A DNA stretch of 38,054 nt, taken from Bacteroidales bacterium (GTDB lineage Bacteria > Bacteroidota > Bacteroidia > Bacteroidales > B18-G4). The stretch is taken from contig JAGYLD010000019.1 in NCBI GenBank assembly GCA_018401355.1, forward strand, positions 1 to 38,054, written 5' to 3'. The position numbers and the translations under genes are program-made. Numbering within the stretch: position 1 is the first letter of the stretch; every line of letters begins with the position of its first letter. Below are positions 1 through 7,547 of the stretch, in pieces. Below the pieces are notes generated by a model that saw nothing but the letters and a program-made list of their open reading frames with translations, had not been told where the DNA came from and made no database searches.

Positions 1-183
1 CGTGTAGATCAATCCGTTATAAAAAACCTTCTTGCGGTTTTCAATGTCTTTACTGATAAACCCAATGGCAGTAATATTGGTGGCCAGCGGGCAGGGACTG
101 ATGGCAGTCATCAGTCCCAGAATGAATGCAGCTAAAACCGGTACCGATGTACTGGAATATAGATCCGACAAAAACGCTTCCAT
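1..183 (-). CDS. arsG: ArsG-family arsenical efflux permease, N-terminal part (cut by window edge)
   Basis: Only the first 61 codons are inside the window; the gene runs off the left edge. The ATG lies 6 bases beyond the stop of arsF. The readable part has a hydrophobic segment with an SPCPLATN motif (about residues 27-34), as in the first membrane helix of CcdA/DsbD-like permeases, followed by a short basic loop. In the known arsEFG operon, ArsG exports trivalent aromatic arsenicals. Position directly after arsR, an ArsE-like and an ArsF-like gene is the main reason for choosing ArsG over a plain CcdA-type thiol transporter. The end of the protein cannot be judged. Confidence 0.72.
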   Translation of the reverse strand, partial: MEAFLSDLYSSTSVPVLAAFILGLMTAISPCPLATNITAIGFISKDIENRKKVFYNGLIYT

Positions 184-189
184 CCCCTT

Positions 190-609
190 CTACATTTCTT
201 TGATCGCCTTTTCTATCTCTTCCTTTAGTTTCTCAGGATTTGATTTGGCATGAAGAAATCCTTCGGAAGTAAGATCCTTTTTCTTGTCACCTTTCACAAC
301 GAGCAATGTCTGCCCCTTTATTCCATACTTATCCGTCAAAGGTTTACTGTCCGCTTCTTCAATATTCACGGATTTAAACAAAACGGTTCCTTTATCCATC
401 TCGCCGGGATAAAGCTGTTCCAGTGCTTTTTTGGATTCGGCTTCAACAGTTTTGCAGGTCATGCAACGGCGTTCCATATGAAAATAGTAAATTGCAGCCT
501 TTAAAGCCTGCCCGTCATTCTGAACATCTGTTTTTTTATCAACCTGTGCACTCACAGTAAAGAGTAACATGGTAAAAAACAGGGAAAAAAATAATCGAAT
601 AACTTTCAT
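190..609 (-). CDS. arsF: ArsF-like exported thioredoxin-fold protein (nitroaryl-arsenical reductase subunit family)
   Basis: This 139-residue protein has an N-terminal signal peptide (about residues 1-21, ending VSAQ), so it probably acts outside the inner membrane. A thioredoxin-like domain follows with a CMTC active-site motif (C49, C52), in the place where CXXC sits after the first strand. ArsF proteins are the partners of ArsE in reducing nitro groups of aromatic arsenicals, as described for the arsEFG operon. The gene sits between the ArsE-like redox protein (4-base gap) and the permease (6-base gap), so it is almost certainly in one transcript. Family placement rests on operon context, the signal peptide and CMTC; a generic thioredoxin-like protein is the alternative. 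Confidence 0.72.
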   Translation of the reverse strand: MKVIRLFFSLFFTMLLFTVSAQVDKKTDVQNDGQALKAAIYYFHMERRCMTCKTVEAESKKALEQLYPGEMDKGTVLFKSVNIEEADSKPLTDKYGIKGQTLLVVKGDKKKDLTSEGFLHAKSNPEKLKEEIEKAIKEM

Positions 610-613
610 AGTG

Positions 614-853
614 TTACTTGTTTTGAGTAATTAATTTTTCTATTTCTGTTAATGACAACGACCGTCCGCTGGCTACAACCTTCTCATTAACAACCAGTCC
701 GGGCGTCCTCATAATTCCGTATTCCATAATCTTCATGATGTCTTCAACCTTTTGAATTTTAACATCAAGTCCCAATTTGTCAACGACTTCCTGTGTTGAT
801 TTTTCCAGAGCCTTGCATTTGGGACAACCTGTTCCTAAAATCTTGATTTCCAT
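614..853 (-). CDS. arsE: Small redox-active disulfide (glutaredoxin-like) protein, ArsE-like
   Basis: A 79-residue cytoplasmic protein of the glutaredoxin-like redox-active disulfide family (the TM0996/MTH895 type): it begins MEIKILGTGCPKCKALE, with the CPKC active site at C10 and C13, and has the conserved TPGLVVNEKVV segment with the cis-proline near residue 50. The start is set at the ATG at 853. The frame stays open to 952, but the extra N-terminus does not resemble the family and the chosen start gives the normal length. Within an arsR-arsE-arsF-arsG arrangement it is the ArsE-like partner, probably supplying reducing power to ArsF. The arsenical function is inferred from context. Confidence 0.75.
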   Translation of the reverse strand: MEIKILGTGCPKCKALEKSTQEVVDKLGLDVKIQKVEDIMKIMEYGIMRTPGLVVNEKVVASGRSLSLTEIEKLITQNK

Positions 854-906
854 TGCTGATCTTATTTCGTTGTTCGTAAAACTGCGAACAATATTACTAA
901 AATTTT

Positions 907-1200
907 TTAACCTGCAAGAAACTTCCCAAATAATTTTTTTACTTCGTCCCAATTATCCCGGTTAATACAATAACGTATTCTTGGTGCTTCAATCTCTCCC
1001 TGGATTAATCCAGCTTCTTTAAGTTCCTTCAGGTGCTGGGACAAGGTGGATTTGGCGATGGGCAGGATCTCAGATAAGTCGCCGCTGTAACAGCATGACT
1101 GGCTGGATAACAACCCAAGAATATAAACGCGCACCGGGTGAGCCATCGCTTTGGCATATCTTGCAAGACGTTTATCCCTATCGCTGATTTCTTCTCTCAT
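907..1200 (-). CDS. arsR: ArsR/SmtB-family metalloid-responsive repressor
   Basis: A 97-residue winged-helix repressor. Residues 19-31 match the family's opening helices (AMAHPVRVYILGLL), and the recognition helix is ISTLSQHLKELKEAGLI-like (about residues 48-66). A cysteine pair C36-C37 lies just before the helix that carries the ELCVCDL metal site in classic ArsR, and a third cysteine, C78, follows the beta wing; these are likely As(III)/Sb(III) ligands, although the spacing CC differs from CxC. It is the first gene of the minus-strand operon and should repress it from the palindromic promoter region at 1234-1245. Metal specificity is inferred from neighbours and cysteines. Confidence 0.88.
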   Translation of the reverse strand: MREEISDRDKRLARYAKAMAHPVRVYILGLLSSQSCCYSGDLSEILPIAKSTLSQHLKELKEAGLIQGEIEAPRIRYCINRDNWDEVKKLFGKFLAG

Positions 1201-1233
1201 TTCAATTTATAGTTTATGTCTAAAAAGCTTTGC

Positions 1234-1245
1234 TTTGCAAAAGTA
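1234..1245 (-). promoter_or_regulatory. Promoter -7 element of the ars operon with embedded palindrome
   Basis: On the minus strand TACTTTTG (1245-1238) matches the Bacteroidetes -7 consensus TAnnTTTG and ends 37 bases before the arsR ATG. Its last bases run into the palindrome TTTGCAAA (1241-1234). This is the natural place for ArsR to bind. No clear -33 TTTG is seen at the normal distance. Confidence 0.55.
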
Positions 1246-1327
1246 CAAATAGTAAGCCTAATAATCATTCCTACAAAAGCGAATTAACTTAACCAATGCC
1301 TGGTTTAGCTGCGCTGCTGATACATTA

Positions 1328-1359
1328 TTTGCGTTTATAAGTGAATATATATGATTTTG
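1328..1359 (+). promoter_or_regulatory. Bacteroidetes-type promoter of the hydrolase/lipoprotein pair
   Basis: TTTG at 1328-1331, a 20-base spacer, then TGATTTTG at 1352-1359 (one mismatch to TAnnTTTG). Transcription would start near 1366, giving a leader of about 38 bases. This supports the ATG at 1404 and argues against the in-frame GTG at 1341. Confidence 0.5.
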
Positions 1360-1403
1360 TATGCAAATTTTTATTATTTTTAGATATCCAAATCAAAGAA
1401 AAT

Positions 1404-2426
1404 ATGCCCAAACGATTGACTCACTGTTTTAGATATGTATTATTCTTCGCACTTCTGATCACTCTTTTCAATTATTCATATGCACAAAACCAGGATTCCT
1501 GCATCTGGATTGTCACCAGCAGAACGATGAATCCTGCGGATGAACCCGGGGTATACTTTGGCAGCAAAGTAGATCCACAAAAAAAATTACGATATGTCAT
1601 GGGATGCAAATGTGAAAAAGACAGTTGGATATATCAGCTCAGGGATGATATGAATGATTTATTTGAAGATCTTCCCGGCAATAAAGACATTGTAATTTTT
1701 GTTCACGGTGATCATAAAAGTTTCGATGAGGCAACAGACCGTGCGCTGGACATACACAACACCTATAATGTTGATGTTGTGCTCTTTACATGGCCCTCGA
1801 AGTTGCCCGATGCCATCGGCGCAAAAAATTTCAAAAATTCTCAGGAAAATGTCAGGAAATCATCCGGACAATTCTATGCATTTCTTAGGCAGTTCCAGGA
1901 ATACAAGGAAAAACCTGAAAGTACGCTCAAAGGTTTAAAAATAACATTGTTCCACCATAGCCTGGGAAATTATTTTATTGAAAGATTGGTGGAGGACCAC
2001 AAGAAACTTAAGCTAAATAAAGGACTGGTAAACAACCTTATCCTGAATGCTGCAGCCGTCAATGTGGAAGGTCATGAACAATGGATTAAAAAACTCAATT
2101 TTCCTGAAAGGATTTATGTTACCAGCAACAAGCAGGATTTTAATCTTAACGGGGTACGTTTTTTCACCAAAGACGGAAAACAACTTGGGGAAAGGATACA
2201 TCCCCCGCTGGCCCAAAATGCCATATACATTAATTTTACCGATGCAATCGGATTCCGCACCCCAACAGGCAGCACGCATACTTATTATCTTGGTGAGATC
2301 ATGGATGAGATCCCAAACATCAGAAGGTTCTATGACACCGTTATGCACGGTAAGGCAGCAGACCTTAATGATACAAGCATTTTCAGGCTTAATCCCGATG
2401 GATTGGGCTACGACATTATAAAATAA
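1404..2426 (+). CDS. Secreted alpha/beta hydrolase (DUF900-like)
   Basis: 340 residues beginning with a signal peptide (MPKRL basic start, hydrophobic core, cleavage near SYAQ at 25-28), so it is exported. The fold signs of the DUF900 alpha/beta hydrolase group are present: a strand ending in VIFVHGDHKSF (H101, oxyanion region), VVLFTWPS, and a nucleophile elbow FHHSLGN with Ser186. Asp245 (SNKQDF) and His292 (STHTYY) are spaced as the remaining catalytic residues, so the triad looks intact. The substrate is unknown; an ester or amide is likely. It is followed 8 bases later by a TatT-like lipoprotein in the same operon. The start at 1404 was preferred because it gives the signal peptide and leaves room for the promoter at 1328-1359. 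Confidence 0.78.
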   Translation: MPKRLTHCFRYVLFFALLITLFNYSYAQNQDSCIWIVTSRTMNPADEPGVYFGSKVDPQKKLRYVMGCKCEKDSWIYQLRDDMNDLFEDLPGNKDIVIFVHGDHKSFDEATDRALDIHNTYNVDVVLFTWPSKLPDAIGAKNFKNSQENVRKSSGQFYAFLRQFQEYKEKPESTLKGLKITLFHHSLGNYFIERLVEDHKKLKLNKGLVNNLILNAAAVNVEGHEQWIKKLNFPERIYVTSNKQDFNLNGVRFFTKDGKQLGERIHPPLAQNAIYINFTDAIGFRTPTGSTHTYYLGEIMDEIPNIRRFYDTVMHGKAADLNDTSIFRLNPDGLGYDIIK

Positions 2427-2434
2427 TTCTAATT

Positions 2435-3316
2435 ATGAAAAGGCAGGCATTATTCATTATTATCCTTGCTTCCTTGTGCATAAGCTCCTGTGTTTCCTGG
2501 AAACCAGGATGGGAAGTCATTGATTATGGTTCAATTTCTAAGGATCCCGGCATCATCCTGCAAGAGGCAAAACTCATGGAGCAGGAAGCTGACACCCGGG
2601 AGGAGGTGGAAGCATTGATTGATACATATAAGAAGGCATTACAATACGACCCGGACAATATTTATGCCTTGTGGAAGGTTGGCAATTACAATATCCTGAT
2701 GGGTGCTGCATATGCAGAAAAGAAAAGGGACCAAAAAAAATATTACAAAGAAGCCATACAGTATTGTGAGATGGCCATGTATACCAATCCAGGGTTCAAA
2801 GTCCTGGCCGATCAGGGCATTCCGGTGTGGGAAGCTTGCGACACATTAGGAGAAAGAGAGATCTGGGCCATGGGCTATTGGTATACTGCCATCTTCAATT
2901 ATTTCAAGGATTGCCTTTCCGGCATGGGAAGGATATTTAACACCAGGTTGGTTATACATAACAATGAGGTGATGGACAGGATGGATGAGATCGATCCGAC
3001 CTGGGCCGGGGGAGGCACCAGTTTTTCCAGGGGCATTTATTATGTAGCCATACCGGAGAGATTTGGAGGAAGCAAGGAAAAAGCCAGGGATTATTTTAAC
3101 AAAGCCATTGAGATGGGACCGGATTACCTTGTAAACCGCTGGGGAAGGGCAAAATATTTATACGCCCTTACTGGGGAAGAAAAGAAATTCGAGGAAGACC
3201 TGCTTTGGGTGATCAATTATGATCCTCATGAAGCAGGGAATCCTTATCCGTGGAATGTGTTTTTCCAGGAACAGTCAAAGACGCTATTGGGTCAAAAGAA
3301 CGAAATATTTGAATGA
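2435..3316 (+). CDS. TPR-type lipoprotein resembling TRAP-transporter component TatT
   Basis: 293 residues with a lipoprotein signal peptide (lipobox ending SSC, Cys19). The rest is helical and TPR-like: YKKALQYDPDNIYALWKVGNY near 45-70, EAIQYCEMAMYTNP near 100-115, and KEKARDYFNKAIEMGPDYL near 215-235. The block GGGTSFSRGIYYVAIPERFGGSKEKA closely follows the pattern of TatT (T-component) proteins, where a conserved GRYY and GGDLEKA stretch precedes the last helices. No TRAP permease or substrate-binding gene is nearby, so a TRAP role is doubtful; a periplasmic scaffold working with the upstream hydrolase is more likely. Its stop codon overlaps the terminator hairpin. Confidence 0.7.
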   Translation: MKRQALFIIILASLCISSCVSWKPGWEVIDYGSISKDPGIILQEAKLMEQEADTREEVEALIDTYKKALQYDPDNIYALWKVGNYNILMGAAYAEKKRDQKKYYKEAIQYCEMAMYTNPGFKVLADQGIPVWEACDTLGEREIWAMGYWYTAIFNYFKDCLSGMGRIFNTRLVIHNNEVMDRMDEIDPTWAGGGTSFSRGIYYVAIPERFGGSKEKARDYFNKAIEMGPDYLVNRWGRAKYLYALTGEEKKFEEDLLWVINYDPHEAGNPYPWNVFFQEQSKTLLGQKNEIFE

Positions 3317-3352
3317 GGCTGCCTCCTTTGAAGGAGACAGCCTCTTATTTTT
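3315..3352 (+). terminator. Strong hairpin terminator, overlapping the stop codon
   Basis: Arms GAGGCTGcCTCCTT and AAGGAGaCAGCCTC pair over 13 positions with one mismatch and a 2-base TG loop (3315-3344), followed by TTATTTTT. It begins on the last two bases of the TGA stop of the lipoprotein gene. It separates this operon from the converging MATE remnant. Confidence 0.88.
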
Positions 3353-3355
3353 GGA

Positions 3356-3872
3356 CTAAACCTGTTTTAGTTTCCATTTTCCTTTCCGGAAGATCATAAA
3401 GGCCATCAGGGTCATGATGGTTTCTGCGATCACAATGGAAAAGTACACGCCTTTTTCATATAATCCTGTATGAACGGCCAGGTAATAGGCCAGAGGGATT
3501 TCTATGATCCAGAAACAGATGAGGTTTATCCAAACCGGTGTAAGGGTATCACCTGCCCCGTTCAATGAGTTGACCAGGACCCTCCCCGATCCTCCTGGAA
3601 ACAAGGGCTGTTGCACCCATGGCAAAACCTATCCCAAGGGCATAAACAATGGTCAGCAACGACTCTGTGAGACGCACAGTGGCAACAGCTTCGGCACCAA
3701 GTTTTGAAACGAAAAATATGTCTGCAATGGCAAAAATGGATTCCATGACCATCTCAAGGACCATGGGTATAGAAAGAAGAAATATGGCTCTACGGAGACT
3801 TCCCTTTGTAAAATCCTGCTCAGTCCCTGAAATAGCCTCGTTTAAATCTTTGTAAAAATTCCTCCAAATCAA
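3356..3872 (-). pseudogene. MATE-family efflux transporter remnant with large internal deletion and frameshift
   Basis: The first part (about 95 codons from 3872) is a clear MATE N-terminus ([53 protein letters not shown]). About codon 95 it jumps to the MATE C-terminus in another frame ([30 protein letters not shown], ending at 3356). Intact MATE proteins have roughly 450 residues and 12 membrane helices; about 280-300 residues are missing at the junction near 3585-3605, and the frame is lost. No ATG is available at the expected start; the frame opens at a TTG. Both ends are still well conserved, so the deletion looks recent. It cannot make a working transporter. Confidence 0.85.
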
Positions 3873-3904
3873 TTAATGTGGTAAATAAAAATTGATTGAT
3901 AACT

Positions 3905-3931
3905 CATTTCCCGTCAGTAGAATGGGAAATG
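3905..3931. repeat. Inverted repeat in the gap before the M28 peptidase
   Basis: CATTTCCC (3905-3912) and GGGAAATG (3924-3931) are perfect 8-base inverted arms around an 11-base loop. No T-run follows on either strand, so it is not a typical terminator. It lies upstream of the MATE remnant. The rest of 3873-4151 shows no gene. Confidence 0.5.
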
Positions 3932-4151
3932 CCCGAAAATGTAATATCCGGGAATGACCTTAGGCGGTCACAGGGGAAAAGCCGGTAATAAGGATGAGTT
4001 TCATCGGCATGTAATTCTATTTACAAATATAGAAAGGCTTCGTTTCATATGCAAAAAATATTTGTTAGTTTTTAATTAAGAATCTTTGCCCAATTTTCCA
4101 TTGTGGTTTATCATTGTTTTAATTATATTGCAGCACAATAAATACCAAACC

Positions 4152-5825
4152 ATGAAAAAGCTATTCCTTATTTTCGTGCTGATTCCTTTTATTAATGCAG
4201 CATTTTCCCAGGAAGATCCGGTGCAGAGAGGTCTGGATGCCATCACTTTACAAGCCATACAGGGACAACTTGAATTTCTTGCATCTGATTGGACCGAGGG
4301 TCGCGGTACGGGAGAGAAAGGTGAATACATGGCCGGTGATTACATTGCCAGCATATTTAAGATTTATGGATTGCAACCTGCAGGAGACTATAAATTCACC
4401 GACTTAACGAGAGAACAAAGGTGGGACGGACAAAAGCCCGAAAAATACCGTAGTTTTTTCCAGGAATTCGGTCTGATAAAAAGCAAGCCAGGCGACGCCC
4501 AGTGTTTTTCCGCAATAGTGCAAGGCAAACGTGGGGAGAAGACTTATGATTTTAACTATAAAACCGATTTCACTTTCTCAGAAACTCCGCCTGTAAGCAT
4601 GAGTGCAACCGGGCCGGTAGTTTTTGCTGGCTATGGCTATGTTGATGAGGAAAAGGGCTATGATGATTTCAAAAATCTGGATGTTGAAGGAAAAGTAATT
4701 ATACGGTTGGCCGGTTTTCCGGGGATCAATGATACCTCTTCAGAGGCCTACAAGAAATTTCATCCACAGGGAAGATATGGGTATTATTATCTGCAGCGAA
4801 ACAAAAATAAAGCCGCCATAGAAAAAGGAGCAATTGCGGTGATTGAACCCGGCTACAAGGGAATGCAAAAAGACTGGTCCTCCAACATACCTTTCAGACA
4901 TGACACAGAAATCTATGAAGGAGTTAAAAAACTTGAATCTCCTTATGAATATAATTACAGGCTGCCCAAAGATACACTTGAAAATGAACCGCTTTTTCTA
5001 AAGGTTACACCGGCAGTCCTGAACCTTCTTCTGGAAGGCAGCGGTATTGATACTGAAAGCTTTCACGACGAAATGGCCACTGACCCGAAACCCAAACCAA
5101 GGGAATTAAAAGGGAAATTTGTCAGCGTAAGTTCTACCATAGAATCAGAGATCATTACAGCCAGAAATGTACTGGGTATGATTGAAGGAAAAAATCCTGA
5201 CTCATTGATCATACTTGGAGCCCATTACGACCATCTGGGCATTCACGGTGACTACATCTGGAACGGAGCTGATGACAATGCCTCTGGAACTGTAGGAGTT
5301 ATGACGATTGCCAAAGCTTTTATGGCAACAGGCACGAAACCTGAAAACACTATTGTTTTTGCTGCATGGACAGGCGAAGAACGAGGGTTGCTCGGGTCTA
5401 CCTATTTTGTGAAAAACCCGGTAAAACCAGTTGAAAATATCCTGATCAACCTCAACTTTGACATGATTTCCAGAGACTCGAAAAACGACACACTCAAAAA
5501 CAAATGTTCTATGGGTTATTTAAAGGACTATACTTTCCTGGAAGAAATGACAAACAAGAACAATGAAAAATACGGTTTGGGACTGGAGTTAAGATACTGG
5601 AAAACTGAAGGAGGACGTGGTGGCAGCGACCATGCCCCATTTTCCGAGAAGGGCATCCCTTTTTGCTTCTTTATTGCAGGATTCACCACTGACTATCACC
5701 AGCCAACAGATGAAGTTGAAAAAGTGAATTTTGATAAAATGAACAAGATCATTAAACTCGGATTCTTAAATGCCTGGAAACTCGACCAAATGAAAACACA
5801 GCAAATCCGAATGTCCAACCAATAA
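4152..5825 (+). CDS. Secreted M28-family zinc metallopeptidase with PA domain
   Basis: 557 residues from the ATG at 4152, which begins a good signal peptide (MKKLFLIFVLIPFINAAFSQ); an upstream in-frame opening has no ATG of value. A protease-associated (PA) domain lies about 130-230 (VVFAGYGYV, VEGKVIIRLAG). The M28 catalytic domain follows with all zinc and catalytic residues: H358 (GAHYDHLG), D374 (GADDNASG), E409/E410 (WTGEERG), D437 (NFDMISRD) and H516 (TDYHQPTDE). It is an exported aminopeptidase-type enzyme acting on peptides in the periplasm or on the surface. No type IX sorting domain is seen at the C-terminus. The next gene starts 8 bases on, so the two are probably cotranscribed. 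Confidence 0.88.
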   Translation: MKKLFLIFVLIPFINAAFSQEDPVQRGLDAITLQAIQGQLEFLASDWTEGRGTGEKGEYMAGDYIASIFKIYGLQPAGDYKFTDLTREQRWDGQKPEKYRSFFQEFGLIKSKPGDAQCFSAIVQGKRGEKTYDFNYKTDFTFSETPPVSMSATGPVVFAGYGYVDEEKGYDDFKNLDVEGKVIIRLAGFPGINDTSSEAYKKFHPQGRYGYYYLQRNKNKAAIEKGAIAVIEPGYKGMQKDWSSNIPFRHDTEIYEGVKKLESPYEYNYRLPKDTLENEPLFLKVTPAVLNLLLEGSGIDTESFHDEMATDPKPKPRELKGKFVSVSSTIESEIITARNVLGMIEGKNPDSLIILGAHYDHLGIHGDYIWNGADDNASGTVGVMTIAKAFMATGTKPENTIVFAAWTGEERGLLGSTYFVKNPVKPVENILINLNFDMISRDSKNDTLKNKCSMGYLKDYTFLEEMTNKNNEKYGLGLELRYWKTEGGRGGSDHAPFSEKGIPFCFFIAGFTTDYHQPTDEVEKVNFDKMNKIIKLGFLNAWKLDQMKTQQIRMSNQ

Positions 5826-5833
5826 ATTTTAAT

Positions 5834-6298
5834 ATGATAATAAAAGTATTAGAAATCCTGAGAATCACAGGAACAGGTCTGGGTATTTTTCTGGCCTATT
5901 ATTATGGAAAAAACCCTGAAGAAATTCTTCATATCATGACACCCTGGCTGGTTGTTTCCATTGCCGGACTTTCCGCTTTGGAAGGTTTGATCTGGAGCAA
6001 AAAAGCAGCAGAAGCAACAGGATATGAAACCGGAAGCAATTATCAAAAGCAATCAGCTTTTGCATTCCTGAGTATGACGGTAATTTCGCTGATTATTTAC
6101 TTTTCCGACTGGGGCCCCATTGCCAACATAACACTTGTACTGACTTTTGTGCTGTTTTTATTCATGTCGGCCATAAATCATGGTTATCAGGCCATTGTCA
6201 AAAAGAACCTGACATGGAAAAATGCCATCCGGCCTTTGTTGACAGCACTTCTGATAGCAGTTTTCTGGTACCCGGTGACAAGTATCCTATTTCACTGA
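5834..6298 (+). CDS. Small uncharacterised membrane protein (four or five helices)
   Basis: 154 residues, not firmly recognised. Hydrophobic segments at about 7-24, 34-54, 76-94, 98-116 and 130-152 suggest an integral inner-membrane protein with a short loop around 55-75 (KKAAEATGYETGSNYQKQ) before the third helix. That loop resembles the one in DUF6790-type membrane proteins, but this is only a weak likeness. It is 8 bases downstream of the M28 peptidase and probably shares its transcript. Function unknown. Confidence 0.7.
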   Translation: MIIKVLEILRITGTGLGIFLAYYYGKNPEEILHIMTPWLVVSIAGLSALEGLIWSKKAAEATGYETGSNYQKQSAFAFLSMTVISLIIYFSDWGPIANITLVLTFVLFLFMSAINHGYQAIVKKNLTWKNAIRPLLTALLIAVFWYPVTSILFH

Positions 6299-6482
6299 TT
6301 AAAGAAAAAATTTGTTGCAACTCCGAACAAAAGTATTGATAAAGCACTGTTATACAATGTGTTTGGTTTTAATGTTGAGTTCTGCCATTAACAAGAAATC
6401 GTTCATTTGTTCATGGTAAGGATGTTTTAGCCGCACATGAACAGATGGATGTATTTAAATGTTTATTGATAAATAAATCAGT

Positions 6483-7121
6483 ATGAAAATCGTATTGAAA
6501 AATCTATTTACAATATTCATTTTTTTGTTTATGGCAGGAGAAAAAGATATGAAGGCAGCTGAAAAGAATGCAGATACAGCCACATTCGGAGCAGGTTGTT
6601 TTTGGTGTGTTGAAGCGGTCTTCCAGCGGTTACAAGGTGTTGAATCAGTAACACCCGGGTATTCAGGAGGAAACATTAAAAATCCTTCTTACAAGGAAGT
6701 TAGTTCCGGAACAACAGGGCATGCAGAAGTTGCCAGGATTATTTTTAATCCTGAGAAAATATCATACGAAGTATTGCTGGAAGTTTTCTGGCAAACACAT
6801 GATCCAACAACTTTAAACAGGCAGGGTGCAGATGTAGGTACTCAATACCGCTCTGTCATTTTCTATCACAATCCGGAACAACAAAGGCTGGCTGAATTTT
6901 ATAAAGAAAAACTTGATGAATCTGAGACTTTTAATGATCCCATTGTCACAGAAATATCACCATTAGAAGTATTCTATCCGGCTGAGGATTATCATAAAAA
7001 TTATTACAATGACAATACAACCCAACCTTATTGTCAGTTTGTGATAAAACCCAAATTAGCAAAACTCAGAAAGGTTTTTGAGGAGGCAGACATTCTTACC
7101 ATCGACGGTGTTGGGGAATGA
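6483..7121 (+). CDS. msrA: Peptide-methionine (S)-S-oxide reductase MsrA
   Basis: 212 residues. MsrA reduces the S-form of methionine sulfoxide in damaged proteins. The signature GAGCFWC holds the catalytic Cys39 (with C42), followed by GVESVTPGYSGG, YKEVSSGTTGHAEV, HDPTTLNRQGADVGTQYRS and FYPAEDYHKNYY, all typical. Cys184 (QPYC) is the likely resolving cysteine. The N-terminus (about residues 4-18) is hydrophobic, so this copy may be exported or membrane-anchored, a known variation in Bacteroidetes; translation from the internal ATG at residue 23 would give a cytosolic form. No MsrB domain is fused. The gap upstream (6299-6482) shows no recognisable promoter. Confidence 0.93.
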   Translation: MKIVLKNLFTIFIFLFMAGEKDMKAAEKNADTATFGAGCFWCVEAVFQRLQGVESVTPGYSGGNIKNPSYKEVSSGTTGHAEVARIIFNPEKISYEVLLEVFWQTHDPTTLNRQGADVGTQYRSVIFYHNPEQQRLAEFYKEKLDESETFNDPIVTEISPLEVFYPAEDYHKNYYNDNTTQPYCQFVIKPKLAKLRKVFEEADILTIDGVGE

Positions 7122-7256
7122 GCAACCGTTTCACTAAATCACAAACATAAGAACAGCATAAAAAGCTATTAAGTGATTGCGGTTCCCAAACTTGGTCGGA
7201 TTGCTGTCCTCTTCATAAACAGAAGAGACGAAAGGATGTTGTAAATCCATGGTGAA

Positions 7257-7296
7257 AATAAAAAAATAGCCCCGTTAACTAAAAGTTAACCGGGGC
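7257..7296 (-). terminator. Minus-strand hairpin terminator
   Basis: Read on the minus strand, GCCCCGGTTAACT and AGTTAACGGGGC (7296-7269) pair with one bulged base, followed by TATTTTTTTATTTT. The T-run lies on the minus-strand side, so the hairpin ends a leftward transcript. The only leftward unit upstream of it is the small frame at 7333-7449. Confidence 0.75.
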
Positions 7297-7332
7297 CGGG
7301 AATATATATGGGCCTGGTAGGGGAATCGCAAT

Positions 7333-7449
7333 TTATAAGTCCTGTAAAATAAAACAGGGCATTTCTTTTTCTTCAAGTTTTCTTTGTTGTACAAAGGAGT
7401 TTACAAAAAGTAGTGTTGCAGCGATAAAAATTGTTATTAACATCATCAT
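7333..7449 (-). CDS. Possible 38-residue membrane small protein
   Basis: A short frame starting at a run of three ATG codons (7449-7441). It codes for a protein with one hydrophobic segment (about residues 3-20) followed by a charged tail QQRKLEEKE. It is flanked by a TTG-N20-TTACTTTG promoter about 68 bases upstream and by a hairpin terminator 36 bases downstream, so this stretch is probably transcribed on its own. Whether the product is the peptide or an RNA cannot be told from sequence. The frame also stays open back to a TTG at 7527, but that lies inside the promoter. No relative is recognised. Confidence 0.4.
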   Translation of the reverse strand: MMMLITIFIAATLLFVNSFVQQRKLEEKEMPCFILQDL

Positions 7450-7516
7450 TTCAAAATTTTTAGCTCTAAAGAATTGGCTTCTTGAATAAAATACCTTTTC
7501 CCTTTTGTTTCTTTCA

Positions 7517-7547
7517 CAAAGTAACAATATAAACTCCGCTGAGTCAA
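7517..7547 (-). promoter_or_regulatory. Promoter of the small minus-strand unit, with overlapping palindrome
   Basis: On the minus strand TTG (7547-7545), a 20-base spacer and TTACTTTG (7524-7517; one mismatch to TAnnTTTG). The -33 box lies inside an imperfect palindrome CTCCGCTGAGTCAACGGAG (7534-7552), a candidate operator. Confidence 0.5.

Noticed and set aside
854-952. N-terminal extension of the ArsE-like protein
   Set aside because: The extra residues do not fit the family and overlap the arsR 3' end; the ATG at 853 gives the normal protein.
1341-1403. In-frame GTG start 21 codons upstream of the hydrolase start
   Set aside because: It would bury the signal peptide inside the chain, and it lies between the -33 and -7 boxes of the likely promoter.
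2013-2421. Long open frames on both strands inside the hydrolase gene
   Set aside because: They are out-of-frame readings of a clear coding gene with no start signal or family pattern.
7209-7227. Hairpin CTCTTC/GAAGAG as msrA terminator
   Set aside because: Only six pairs and no T-run after it on either strand.
7450-7527. TTG-started longer version of the small minus-strand frame
   Set aside because: The TTG overlaps the -7 box, so it could not be in the transcript; the triple ATG at 7449 is preferred.
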